Below, one piece after another: positions 9,057 to 16,747 of a DNA stretch of 29,780 bases; the stretch's first letter is position 1; the number at the start of each line of letters is the position of its first letter. The notes under the pieces are model-generated. The model worked only from the letters and a program-made list of their open reading frames with translations, made no database searches and had not been told where the DNA came from. The stretch comes from Pseudomonadota bacterium (GTDB lineage Bacteria > Pseudomonadota > Gammaproteobacteria > Burkholderiales > Burkholderiaceae_D): NCBI GenBank assembly GCA_023422955.1, contig JAFAGG010000066.1, forward strand, positions 1 to 29,780, read 5' to 3'. A program made the translations under genes and the position numbers.

Positions 9057-10657
9057 TCCGCGCTCCTGCCTTTCATGGCAAACAAACCTTGCGGTCGTTT
9101 CTGGATGAAGATGATGATGAAGACCAGGATCGCAATTTTCGCCAGTACCGCACCCGAAAAGGGTTCGAGAAATTTGCTTGCGCCACCCAGCCCCAGCGCC
9201 GCGATCATGGTGCCTGCCAGTTGGCCCACGCCGCCCAGCACTACCACCATGAAGGAATCAATGATGTAGTTCTGGCCCAGATCGGGGCCGACATTGCCGA
9301 GCTGCGACAAGGCCACGCCACCCAGTCCGGCGATGCCCGAGCCCAGGCCGAAGGTCATCATGTCCACGCGGCCGGTATTCACGCCCACGCAATCGGCCAT
9401 GCGGCGGTTCTGCGTCACCGCGCGCACGAACAGGCCCAGTCGAGTCTTGTTCAGTATCAGCCACACGATGCCGACCACCACCAGCGCGAAGGCGATGATG
9501 ACGATGCGGTTATACGGCAGCACCAGCGCACCCATCACGGTAACGCCGCCCGACATCCACGAAGGATTGGCCACTTCGACGTTCTGCGCGCCGAAGATCA
9601 TGCGTACCGACTGCATCAGCACCAGGCTGATACCCCAGGTTGCCAGCAGCGTTTCCAGCGGACGGCCATAGAGCCAGCGTATCACCGTGCGTTCCAGCGC
9701 AATGCCGACCAGGGCTGTCACGATGAAGGCAGCCGGCAGCGCTACCAATAGATAGGCGTCAAGCATGCCGGGGAAGTAGGAGCGGAACAGGGATTGCACC
9801 ATGAAGGTGGTGTAGGCGCCTATCATCAGCAGCTCGCCGTGCGCCATGTTGATGATGCCCATCAGGCCGAAGGTAATTGCCAGCCCCAGCGCCGCCAGCA
9901 GCAGCACGCTGCCCAGCGACAGGCCGAAGAAAAGATTGCCCAGCATCTCGGTGCGGCTCAGGCGGTTTTTGATGGTCTTCACCGTTCCCGCGAGCGCGGC
10001 ACGGACTTGCGGGTCAGATTCAGCAAAACTGCCGCCTGCCTCTTTTTTAAGCATGTCCTCCAGCAGCGGCACCAGGCTGGCATTGGAACTCGCCGCCAGG
10101 TTTTTTGCGGCTTCCAGGCGCAGCGCTGCATCTTCGGATTGCAATTGCGCCGTGGCCGCCACCAGCGACAGGATAGAACGAATCTGCGTATCGGTTTCCT
10201 GTTCCAGCGCCTTTTGCACCAGCGGCAATTGTTCGGGCGCCATGCTGCGTTGCAGTTCGAGTGCGGAAGCTAGCCGGATGCGGCGGTCTTCGGATAGCAA
10301 GCGCAAGCCCGCCATCGCACCCTGCAGCGCGCCGCGCAGGCGATTGTTGATCATGATGCCGTCTACGCCCTCAGGCGTCGGCAGCGTGGTGCCGCTTGCC
10401 GGATTGAAGGCTTGTTTTCCTTCCACGATCAGCACCCTGCCGTCGGCCGTCGCGTACAGCATTTCCTCCTGCAAGGCCTTCAGCACGCGCACGGCTGGCG
10501 GCGTGCCGAGCGCGGCGATCCTGCTGATCGCTTCCACGCGCTGATCGGAGTCGCCGTCAGCCAGGAGCTGCAACAGCTCGGCCGGCACCATGGCCCCCGC
10601 GAACAACGGTTGCAGGCACAGGCAAGCGATCAGTAATAGTTTTTTCAGATGATTCAT
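9053..10657 (-). CDS. urtB: Urea ABC transporter permease UrtB
   Basis: UrtB is the LivH-type permease of the urea importer. This 534-residue form has a signal peptide (MNHLKKLLLIACLCLQPLFAGA) and a periplasmic N-terminal region of about 220 residues with helical, HEAT-like repeat character (VEAISRIAALGTPPAVRVLKAL; LRLEAAKNLAASSNASLVPLL). The permease proper follows, with LAITFGLMGIINMAHGELLMIGAYTTF and ALLATWGISLVLMQSVR-type motifs. The extended N-terminus is common in proteobacterial UrtB and distinguishes it from LivH. The ATG at 10657 is preferred over one seven codons upstream because AGGAA sits at proper spacing. It follows urtA after an intercistronic hairpin and overlaps urtC. Confidence 0.94.
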   Translation of the reverse strand: MNHLKKLLLIACLCLQPLFAGAMVPAELLQLLADGDSDQRVEAISRIAALGTPPAVRVLKALQEEMLYATADGRVLIVEGKQAFNPASGTTLPTPEGVDGIMINNRLRGALQGAMAGLRLLSEDRRIRLASALELQRSMAPEQLPLVQKALEQETDTQIRSILSLVAATAQLQSEDAALRLEAAKNLAASSNASLVPLLEDMLKKEAGGSFAESDPQVRAALAGTVKTIKNRLSRTEMLGNLFFGLSLGSVLLLAALGLAITFGLMGIINMAHGELLMIGAYTTFMVQSLFRSYFPGMLDAYLLVALPAAFIVTALVGIALERTVIRWLYGRPLETLLATWGISLVLMQSVRMIFGAQNVEVANPSWMSGGVTVMGALVLPYNRIVIIAFALVVVGIVWLILNKTRLGLFVRAVTQNRRMADCVGVNTGRVDMMTFGLGSGIAGLGGVALSQLGNVGPDLGQNYIIDSFMVVVLGGVGQLAGTMIAALGLGGASKFLEPFSGAVLAKIAILVFIIIFIQKRPQGLFAMKGRSAE

Positions 10658-10725
10658 GGCTTGGTTCCTGTAATGCACGGCACATGAGCGCTAAGGCAAC
10701 TCACAGAAAGACAGGAAGGCACGAC

Positions 10726-10770
10726 AAAAAAAGCGGCCGGAGAGTGCAAGAGCGCCACGCACCGGCCGCT
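10726..10770 (-). terminator. Terminator-like hairpin between urtA and urtB
   Basis: On the minus strand a perfect 9-bp stem, AGCGGCCGG pairing with CCGGCCGCT (10762-10770 with 10732-10740), closes a 21-base loop. It is followed at once by a run of seven T (10726-10732 read in reverse). This has the layout of an intrinsic terminator, but it lies inside the operon. It probably causes partial termination so that urtA, encoding the binding protein, is made in excess. Confidence 0.75.
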
Positions 10771-10808
10771 CAAAAACAGGCTTCCTCCGCACGAAGAAGC
10801 CCGATACC

Positions 10809-12068
10809 TTACATTTTTTGCTTGGCTTCGTTACCGGGAATGAAGGGGCTCCAGGGCTGGGCGCGGATCGGTTCCTTGGTTTTCCACACCACGCTGAACT
10901 GCCCGTCGGGACGGATCTCGCCGATCATCACGGGCTTGTGCAAGTGATGGTTGGTCTGATCCATGGTCAGCGTATAGCCGGAAGGCGCCTTGAACGTCTG
11001 GCCGCCCATCGCGGCGATCACCTTGTCGGTATCGGTGGTGCCGGCTTTTTCCACCGCTTGTTTCCACATGTGGATGCCGACATAGGTCGCCTCCATCGGG
11101 TCGTTGGTCACCACCGTATCGGCACTGGCCAGTTTTTTGGCCTTGGCATAGGCTTTCCACTTCTTGATGAATTCATCGTTGACCGGATTCTTCACCGACT
11201 GGAAGTAGTTCCAGGCAGCGAGGTGACCGACCAGCGGCTTGGCATCCACGCCGCGCAATTCTTCTTCCCCGACCGAGAAGGCCACCACCGGCACATCGGT
11301 CGCTTTCAGACCGGCATTGCCGAGCTCCTTATAGAAGGGCACGTTGGAGTCGCCGTTGATGGTGGAGATCACCGCTGTCTTGCCGCCGGCGGAGAACTTC
11401 TTGATGTTGGCGACGATGGTCTGATAATCGGCATGGCCGAAGGGCGTATAGACTTCGTCGATGTCGCTATCCTTCACACCCTTGGATTTCAGGAAGGCGC
11501 GCAGGATCTTGTTGGTGGTGCGCGGGTACACATAGTCGGTGCCCAGCAGCACGAAGCGCTTGGCGCCGCCGCCGTCTTTCGACATCAGGTATTCCACTGC
11601 CGGAATCGCCTGCTGGTTGGGCGCTGCACCGGTATAGAACACGTTCTTCTCCAGCTCCTCGCCTTCATACTGCACCGGATAGAACAGCAGACTGTTGAGC
11701 TCCTTGAAAACCGGCAGCACCGACTTGCGCGACACCGACGTCCAGCAACCGAATACCACCGCGACCTTATCCTGGGTAATCAGCTGGCGCGCTCTTTCCG
11801 CGAACAGCGGCCAGTTGGAAGCGGGATCGACCACCACCGCCTCAAGCTTCTTGCCCATCACGCCGCCCTTGGCATTGATTTCCTCGATCGTCATCAGCGC
11901 GACGTCCTTCAGCGAGGTTTCGGAAATCGCCATCGTGCCCGACAGCGAATGAAGAATGCCGACCTTGATGGTGTCGGCTGCCATGGCCTGGGGCATCCAG
12001 GCGGTCGCAGCCAGCGTCATGGCTGCGGCTGCGGCTGCGGTAGCTTTTAAAACAGTGCGACGAAACAT
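10809..12068 (-). CDS. urtA: Urea ABC transporter substrate-binding protein UrtA
   Basis: UrtA captures urea in the periplasm and delivers it to UrtBC. The 419-residue protein opens with a cleavable signal that has a twin-arginine-like motif (FRRTVLKATAAAAA...WMPQAMA, cleavage near residue 30). It then shows the type-1 periplasmic fold found in UrtA/LivJ: IKVGILHSLSGTMAISE (35-51), VFGCWTSVSRKSVLPVF and LFYPVQYEGEE. These blocks are characteristic of UrtA/AmiC-like amide binders rather than amino-acid binders. The start at 12068 has a strong AGGAGA ribosome-binding site. It is the first gene of the operon, about 50 bases downstream of the predicted sigma-54 transcription start. Tat rather than Sec export is possible but not certain. 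Confidence 0.95.
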   Translation of the reverse strand: MFRRTVLKATAAAAAAMTLAATAWMPQAMAADTIKVGILHSLSGTMAISETSLKDVALMTIEEINAKGGVMGKKLEAVVVDPASNWPLFAERARQLITQDKVAVVFGCWTSVSRKSVLPVFKELNSLLFYPVQYEGEELEKNVFYTGAAPNQQAIPAVEYLMSKDGGGAKRFVLLGTDYVYPRTTNKILRAFLKSKGVKDSDIDEVYTPFGHADYQTIVANIKKFSAGGKTAVISTINGDSNVPFYKELGNAGLKATDVPVVAFSVGEEELRGVDAKPLVGHLAAWNYFQSVKNPVNDEFIKKWKAYAKAKKLASADTVVTNDPMEATYVGIHMWKQAVEKAGTTDTDKVIAAMGGQTFKAPSGYTLTMDQTNHHLHKPVMIGEIRPDGQFSVVWKTKEPIRAQPWSPFIPGNEAKQKM

Positions 12069-12129
12069 GGGCTTCTCCTAATTAAGGGGGTAGGCGTGCC
12101 AACGTGCTTACGTTGAGGCAATAACTTTT

Positions 12130-12145
12130 TGCAAGTCCCATGCCA
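12130..12145 (-). promoter_or_regulatory. Sigma-54 promoter of the urt-ure operon
   Basis: Minus strand TGGCATGGGACTTGCA matches the -24/-12 consensus TGGCACG-N4-TTGCA at 11 of 12 fixed positions, with the invariant GG (12143-12144) and GC (12131-12132) exactly ten bases apart. Transcription would start near 12119, leaving a leader of about 50 bases before urtA. This implies activation by an enhancer-binding protein, most plausibly NtrC under nitrogen limitation. Confidence 0.82.
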
Positions 12146-12204
12146 TCGCTGCCCTATGCATTTAGGAGGGAAATACGAGGTTTTCGAATTATTTTTGTTC
12201 AGAA

Positions 12205-12221
12205 GACACCAGAATGGTGCG
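12205..12221. promoter_or_regulatory. NtrC-like enhancer site
   Basis: The 17-mer GACACCAGAATGGTGCG agrees with the NtrC site TGCACTAAAATGGTGCA at 12 positions, including the whole TGGTGC half. It lies about 60-75 bases upstream of the urtA -24 element and about 90-100 bases upstream of the hupE-facing -24 element, a good distance for enhancer action in both directions. Additional TGGTGC half-sites occur at 12236-12241 and 12312-12317. Confidence 0.6.
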
Positions 12222-12311
12222 ATTAACGATTTTTTTGGTGCGCGTTTATAGCTTGGTAAATGTCGGGAAGAGCAAGACTGACCAAATTAGTGAATGGGTA
12301 AAAGATTTATC

Positions 12312-12327
12312 TGGTGCAGGAATTGCA
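12312..12327 (+). promoter_or_regulatory. Possible sigma-54 promoter facing hupE
   Basis: TGGTGCAGGAATTGCA keeps the GG-N10-GC spacing and matches 9 of 12 fixed positions of the -24/-12 consensus, including TTGCA. The predicted start near 12338 would give an 87-base leader before hupE. The same bases contain TGGTGCA, an NtrC half-site, so this could instead be an operator. Confidence 0.5.
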
Positions 12328-12424
12328 TAAGAGGAAGGGCATCGCTCCTTCGCCACTTTCAAGGCAATGAAGGGAGAAGCGGAAGGATGTATTTCGCAAT
12401 CGTTTTACTGCAAAGGATAAAAAT

Positions 12425-13018
12425 ATGAAGGGAGCACTACACGCTCGCACCATGATGGCAATGAGCTTGCTCGCTGTCCTGTTAATCGCCGCGCCCTCAG
12501 CCCATGCCCATCCGGGGCATGCGGAAGGCGCCTGGGCCGGCTTGCTGCATCCACTGTCGGGACTGGATCATTTGCTGGCCATGCTTGCCGTGGGCATCTG
12601 GGCAGCGCTGCTGGGAAATCGCGCACGCTGGATCGTGCCGCTCAGTTTTATCGTGGTGCTGAGCTTGAGTGCGATGGCAGGCATGGCAGGCTTGACGCTG
12701 CCTGCGGTGGAACTGGGTATCGCAGCATCGGTGCTGCTGGCGGGTGCGCTGATCGGTGTGCGCGTAAAAATCAGCGTGCCGGCCGGCGCCGCTATCGTGG
12801 CACTGTTCGCCTTCTTCCACGGCTTTGCCCATGGCGTGGAAATCCCCGCCCATGCCGTGGCCTGGCGTTATATTGCAGGCTTTGTGTTATCCACCGCCTT
12901 GTTGCATGCCATCGGCGTGCTGCTCGGCTCCGCGATGATGAAATGGAAACCGGCCTTGCCCGCGACCGGCGCAATGCTGTTTGCCGGCGGCGGCTGGATG
13001 CTGGCGGGCCTGAGCTAG
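12425..13018 (+). CDS. hupE: HupE/UreJ family nickel permease
   Basis: HupE/UreJ proteins are inner-membrane secondary transporters that bring Ni2+ in for urease or hydrogenase. The 197-residue sequence has a cleavable signal ending ...APSAHA (residue 28), leaving a histidine-rich N-terminus HPGHAEG. It then shows the family signatures HPLSGLDHLLAM (42-53) and FHGFAHGVE (132-140) and about six hydrophobic helices. These histidine/aspartate motifs are the proposed metal path. AAGGA precedes the ATG. It is divergent from urtA and shares its regulatory region. No hydrogenase genes are nearby, so supply of nickel for urease is the natural reading; ureJ would be an equally valid name. Confidence 0.9.
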   Translation: MKGALHARTMMAMSLLAVLLIAAPSAHAHPGHAEGAWAGLLHPLSGLDHLLAMLAVGIWAALLGNRARWIVPLSFIVVLSLSAMAGMAGLTLPAVELGIAASVLLAGALIGVRVKISVPAGAAIVALFAFFHGFAHGVEIPAHAVAWRYIAGFVLSTALLHAIGVLLGSAMMKWKPALPATGAMLFAGGGWMLAGLS

Positions 13019-13184
13019 TGCATGCAGCACGGCATGCCAAGACCGGCCGCTTCAGCTCATCGATTGCCGATTGCCGGCTTTCTGTGCAGGCTCATGAATC
13101 GGCGCAGGCAGCACTGAGACAATAAGCAAATCTCCTTGTTGTTTCCAAGAAGGAGGATGAAACTGTCCCCTTCATGGAGGTGTC

Positions 13185-14270
13185 GTGTTAAGCATGATCG
13201 GCTTATTCTTCGCCGGACTGGTCGCGCTGGTGGCAGGAGCGGAACTCCTGGTGCGCGGCGCTTCGCGGCTGGCCTTGTCCTGGGGCATTTCACCCTTGGT
13301 CGTCGGCTTGACGGTGGTCGCGATGGGCACAGGCGCACCCGAAGTAGCCGTGTCCGTCGGGGCTTCACTGGAGGGCAGGGTTGACATCGCGATCGGCAAC
13401 GTAGTTGGCAGCAATATTTTCAACGTGCTGTTTGTGCTGGGACTCTCTGCCGTCATCGCCCCCTTGTTTGTCGACCGGCATATCACCCGGCAGGAAGTGC
13501 CCATCATGATAGGCGCCACCCTCCTGCTCATGGTGTTCAGCCTGGACGGGCGCTTGAGCCTGCCCGAGAGCGTGATGCTGTGCGCGCTGCTGCTGGCCTA
13601 TACCGCCTTTCTCGTCATCCAGTCGCGTCGGCAAAACGACGAGGCCGCGAATGATCAGTCCCCGGGATTGCAAAAGAAAGAGGAAGCAAAGTCTCACTGG
13701 AGCCTGCAGTTGCTGATGATCATCGGCGGCCTCATTCTGCTGGTGCTGGGCGCCCGCTGGCTGGTCGATGCCGCAGTCACGTTTGCGCGCGACCTGGGCA
13801 TCAGCGAACTGATCATCGGCCTGACCATCGTGGCCGCCGGCACTTCGATGCCGGAAGTGGCCACCTCGGTCATGGCGACCCTGCGCAATGAACGCGATAT
13901 CGCGATCGGCAATGTGGTGGGCAGTTGCACCTTCAACATCCTGGGCTGCCTGGGCATCGCCGGCATCGTGGCGCCCGGCGGCTTGACGGTGGCGCCGGCG
14001 GTACTCAACTTCGATATCTGGGTGATGCTGGCAGTCGCGTTCGCCTGCCTGCCGGTATTCTTCACGGGCCGCCGCATAGGGCGCTGGGAAGGCGCTGTCT
14101 TTCTCTTCTATTACGCCGCCTATGCAACCTATCTGATCCTGGCCGCACAACAGCATGAAGCCTTGCAGCCCTTCAGTACCGCGATGATGTCTTTTGTGAT
14201 TCCGCTTACCGTGGTGACGCTGGTGGTGGTGCTGATAAAGCCGCGCGCAAAAGCGTCGGGAAGTTCGTGA
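13185..14270 (+). CDS. Calcium/sodium antiporter, CaCA family (YrbG-like)
   Basis: An inner-membrane Na+/Ca2+ (or K+-dependent) exchanger of the CaCA superfamily, 361 residues with about ten helices. Both alpha repeats are present: TGAPEVAVSVGAS plus GNVVGSNIFNVLFVLG (49-61 and 71-86), and TSMPEVATSVMAT plus GNVVGSCTFNILGCLG (220-232 and 242-257). The ion-binding acidic residues E53 and E224 are conserved. A charged central loop (SRRQNDEAANDQSPGLQKKEE, 148-168) separates the halves. The GTG at 13185 has GGAGG four bases upstream; the ATG three codons later is the alternative. It has its own upstream gap of 166 bases after hupE and no clear functional tie to the urease genes. Confidence 0.9.
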   Translation: MLSMIGLFFAGLVALVAGAELLVRGASRLALSWGISPLVVGLTVVAMGTGAPEVAVSVGASLEGRVDIAIGNVVGSNIFNVLFVLGLSAVIAPLFVDRHITRQEVPIMIGATLLLMVFSLDGRLSLPESVMLCALLLAYTAFLVIQSRRQNDEAANDQSPGLQKKEEAKSHWSLQLLMIIGGLILLVLGARWLVDAAVTFARDLGISELIIGLTIVAAGTSMPEVATSVMATLRNERDIAIGNVVGSCTFNILGCLGIAGIVAPGGLTVAPAVLNFDIWVMLAVAFACLPVFFTGRRIGRWEGAVFLFYYAAYATYLILAAQQHEALQPFSTAMMSFVIPLTVVTLVVVLIKPRAKASGSS

Positions 14271-14348
14271 GGCAGTTAGACGATGCGAGAAGGAGTGTGA
14301 CGGTTGCGTGCTGCACAATCGCGTCGCAGTGTTTTAGCGAAATGAAGC

Positions 14349-14933
14349 TTAACAACGCAGCGCAGAGTATCTGTCTCTAAGCGTCTTTTTCTCTGCTCTC
14401 AGGCGATCCTGGGATTTTGCCGACTGAGGTTGCCGGGCGCGTGCATCCACTGATTCGATTTGCTTCTTCAGTTGTTCGCATTCCCATTTCCTGTCGGCGG
14501 CACTGGTGGTGCTTTGATGGGTGACGTGCTGAATCACCAAACCCTCAGCCCGCACTGCTGACCGGTTTGTCAGTCGATTTGTCGACTGGATTGCTGCCAG
14601 CTGCTCCCTGCTTTTGTCTTCTATGCCGGCCGTATCGTAAAGAACCACCTGCTGGTGCGTTGCACCGATCGGGCAGCCGTCATTCGAATAACTGGTTTGC
14701 CCATTTTGCAGGCACCTGGAAATCCCGTGAAAAGCATTCGAGGGGCGTGCAAGAACGTGAGCCGTGGCAAGAGCTGGCGCTGTCGCAACAGCGCGGGTGC
14801 CGGTCGGCGCCTTGTATTCGGCGCTACTGTTTTCTCTTATCGTTTTCGTTGCAAGAGATTGCTCGGCAATCGCAATCAATCCCCCAACCACGCCGATGGC
14901 AAGCACCAGGGACAGCAGCATTTCCTTTCGCAT
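14349..14933 (-). CDS. Membrane-anchored DUF4124-like protein
   Basis: A 194-residue protein with an N-terminal hydrophobic anchor or signal (MLLSLVLAIGVVGGLIAIA, 5-23), a low-complexity Ala/Thr linker and a small CLQNGQTSYSNDGCP module (C74-C87) that resembles DUF4124, in which a Cys pair brackets a beta hairpin. The C-terminal 45 residues are charged and helical (CEQLKKQIESVDARARQPQS...KKTLRDRYSALRC), a pattern I recognise from hypothetical betaproteobacterial envelope proteins. GGGGGA precedes the ATG. It is convergent with the exchanger gene and stands alone. The function is unknown; periplasmic exposure is inferred from the anchor and cysteines. Confidence 0.72.
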   Translation of the reverse strand: MRKEMLLSLVLAIGVVGGLIAIAEQSLATKTIRENSSAEYKAPTGTRAVATAPALATAHVLARPSNAFHGISRCLQNGQTSYSNDGCPIGATHQQVVLYDTAGIEDKSREQLAAIQSTNRLTNRSAVRAEGLVIQHVTHQSTTSAADRKWECEQLKKQIESVDARARQPQSAKSQDRLRAEKKTLRDRYSALRC

Positions 14934-15373
14934 GGTTTCCCCCGCTTTTTCAGATTCAGATCTTCTCTTTATTGGTGCGCTAACTTTGCCACAACCGGCT
15001 TGGTCGCGGCTGTAATCAGGAAGAACTGAATTGACGAAGTGCGGGCACTTCTTTGCTGAATGCCCGTATCAATTCCAGCAAAAGGGTGTGATGGCAGGAT
15101 GCCGGAACGGCATCTGTTTCACGAACACCTTTCCTTTTGCAGCAAGACGTCGGCATGGCACCCCCTGCCAAGCGGCGTGCCAAGTCGAGCGACATGAAAA
15201 TGCCGCCCCGTATTTCTGCGGGTCTGCCTGAGGCGGGAAATGGTGATGAATGCCGACTCTTTTTGTTTCGGCAATGATGAGAAATTTTGTTAGCGGATTT
15301 TTACCGTGTGCCGGATCGGCAACGCATCGGTTCCTGATGGCATGTTTTTATTTTGCAGATCCAGCCGGGTCTA
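14934..15373. other. 440-base gap left of the flavin/heme operon
   Basis: No recognisable gene fills this region. It contains a small cysteine-rich open frame (15031-15231, listed separately), a perfect 7-bp hairpin GATGCCG-GAA-CGGCATC at 15098-15114 inside that frame, and an inverted repeat TGCCGA/TCGGCA at 15251-15273 with a T-rich loop. No convincing intrinsic terminator follows the flavin-reductase gene. Confidence 0.4.
15031..15231 (+). CDS. Possible small cysteine-rich protein (doubtful)
   Basis: A 66-residue open frame with seven cysteines (TKC, AEC, AGC, GIC, TPC, AAC, YFC) and a basic middle (AARRRHGTPC). It would start at TTG 15031, with AGGA about nine bases upstream, or at the ATG 15091. 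The spacing of the cysteines hints at a metal-binding or disulfide-rich fold, but codon use is not clearly coding and I do not recognise a family. It could equally be chance. Confidence 0.25.
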   Translation: MTKCGHFFAECPYQFQQKGVMAGCRNGICFTNTFPFAARRRHGTPCQAACQVERHENAAPYFCGSA

Positions 15374-16747
15374 TCAGTAGACATCGCGCCGGTAGCGCCC
15401 TTCGCTCTTGAGCTCGCGCACGCGCGCCGGGCCCAGCAGTTCGCGCAGGATTTCCTCCACGCTGCCGGCCATGCCCTGCAGGCTGCCGCACACATAAATC
15501 GCCGCGCCCTGGTCTATCCATTCGATCAGCGTATCGGCACAGGTGCGCAGCTTGTCCTGCACATAGACCTTGTGCGCCTGCGCACGCGAGAACACCAGGT
15601 CCGCTCGGGTCAGCACTTGATCGCGCTGCCAGGTGCCGATTTCTTCCTTGCACCAGCCGTCATGCTCGGGATGACGTTCACCGAACACCAGCCAGTTCGG
15701 ACCGCCGCCGGTGCGCGCACGCGCTTTCAGATGGCTGCGCAGGCCGGCAAAACCGGAGCCGTTGCCGATCAGGATCAGAGGGCGGCCGGCATTGTCGCCC
15801 AGGTGAAAGGCACTGTTGCGCCGCACGCGCAGCGAGACTTTTTCATTCAGGGGCAAGGCACGGGTCAGCCAGTCCGAGGCCAGTCCGGGCTGGCCATCCT
15901 CGCGCCGCCGCACGCGCACCAGCAGATGAAGCGAGCCATCTTGCGGAACGGAAGCAATCGAATATTCGCGCGCGCGCGCATCCGGTTCCGGCGGCTGAAC
16001 CAGAGCGATATCACCCGCCTCCCAGGCCGGCAATTCCTGTCCCGCAGGTGGCGCGAGCTTGAGCAGGAAAAGCGCTTCTCCGCTGCTGTGGGGATTCAGA
16101 TGGGTACGGCCAGTCAGCACCCATTCCTGGAATCCCGTATCGGTGTAAGTGGCCTGGTACTGATCGCCCTGGCTCCATTGGCCGACCGCTTGCGTCCAGG
16201 CTTGCAGTGCCTCGTGATCTACCTCATCGACCTCGATGCGGGGAAACAGCGGCTGCGCGCCGCAGCGCTGCAACTGCTCATCGAGCGTGCGGCCGAAGCC
16301 GCAGTAATGGACATAACTGGAATCGCCCAGTGCCAGTACTGCATACCGCAAGCCGGACAGGCTCGCTTCACGCCAAGACATTATTTGCCATGCGAACGAC
16401 GAGCCATTGTCGGGAGCGGTGCCTTCGCCATAGGTACTGGCCACCACCAGCAGCGCCGCACAATTTTGCAAGCGCTTCGTATCGACGGCATCCAGCGGCA
16501 GCAGCGTAACGGGCTGCCCATAGGACCTCAGCTGGCTCGCTGTGCCTTCGGCAAGCTCTTCCGCGCAGCCGGTCTGGCTGGCGTAAGCCACCAGGATGCT
16601 GCCGTGTTGCTGATCCTGCGCGCCCGCACCAGCGACCTCGGCATTCTTGCGCTTATGCCGGCGCAGGATGATGCCGCACATCGCCAGGTAAGCCAGCACA
16701 ATACCGGCAGCGGCCAGCAGCCGCTCCGTTTCAATCCAGAAGTTCAT
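15374..16747 (-). CDS. Membrane-anchored flavodoxin/NADPH-flavin reductase (CysJ-like diflavin protein)
   Basis: A 457-residue diflavin reductase that probably passes electrons from NADPH through FAD and FMN to the membrane partner PepSY protein. One N-terminal helix (LLAAAGIVLAYLAMCGIILRR, 9-29) followed by basic residues anchors it with the catalytic part in the cytoplasm. The flavodoxin domain (about 50-190) has SILVAYASQTG and ASTYGEGTAPDNG for FMN. The reductase domain has REYSIAS (FAD), IGNGSGFAGLRSHLKAR and SRAQAHKVYVQDKLR (NADPH), and YVCGSLQGMAGSVEEIL. It ends YRRDVY, matching the C-terminal Tyr that stacks on FAD in CysJ. No sulfite reductase hemoprotein gene is nearby, so sulfite reduction is unlikely. 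The start overlaps apbE by four bases. Confidence 0.88.
   Translation of the reverse strand: MNFWIETERLLAAAGIVLAYLAMCGIILRRHKRKNAEVAGAGAQDQQHGSILVAYASQTGCAEELAEGTASQLRSYGQPVTLLPLDAVDTKRLQNCAALLVVASTYGEGTAPDNGSSFAWQIMSWREASLSGLRYAVLALGDSSYVHYCGFGRTLDEQLQRCGAQPLFPRIEVDEVDHEALQAWTQAVGQWSQGDQYQATYTDTGFQEWVLTGRTHLNPHSSGEALFLLKLAPPAGQELPAWEAGDIALVQPPEPDARAREYSIASVPQDGSLHLLVRVRRREDGQPGLASDWLTRALPLNEKVSLRVRRNSAFHLGDNAGRPLILIGNGSGFAGLRSHLKARARTGGGPNWLVFGERHPEHDGWCKEEIGTWQRDQVLTRADLVFSRAQAHKVYVQDKLRTCADTLIEWIDQGAAIYVCGSLQGMAGSVEEILRELLGPARVRELKSEGRYRRDVY

Noticed and set aside
10818..12050. A 410-codon open frame on the plus strand opposite urtA
   Set aside because: It is an antisense shadow: its translation is rich in His/Arg/Gly with no family features, while urtA on the other strand is unmistakable.
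15251..15273. Inverted repeat TGCCGA/TCGGCA as terminator of the flavin/heme operon
   Set aside because: The stem is only 6 bp and the T-rich part is in the loop on the plus strand, with no T tract after it on the minus strand.
15374..16747. Sulfite reductase flavoprotein (cysJ) as the function of the diflavin gene
   Set aside because: There is no cysI or sulfur-assimilation gene nearby, the protein has a membrane anchor, and it is embedded in an apbE/PepSY operon.
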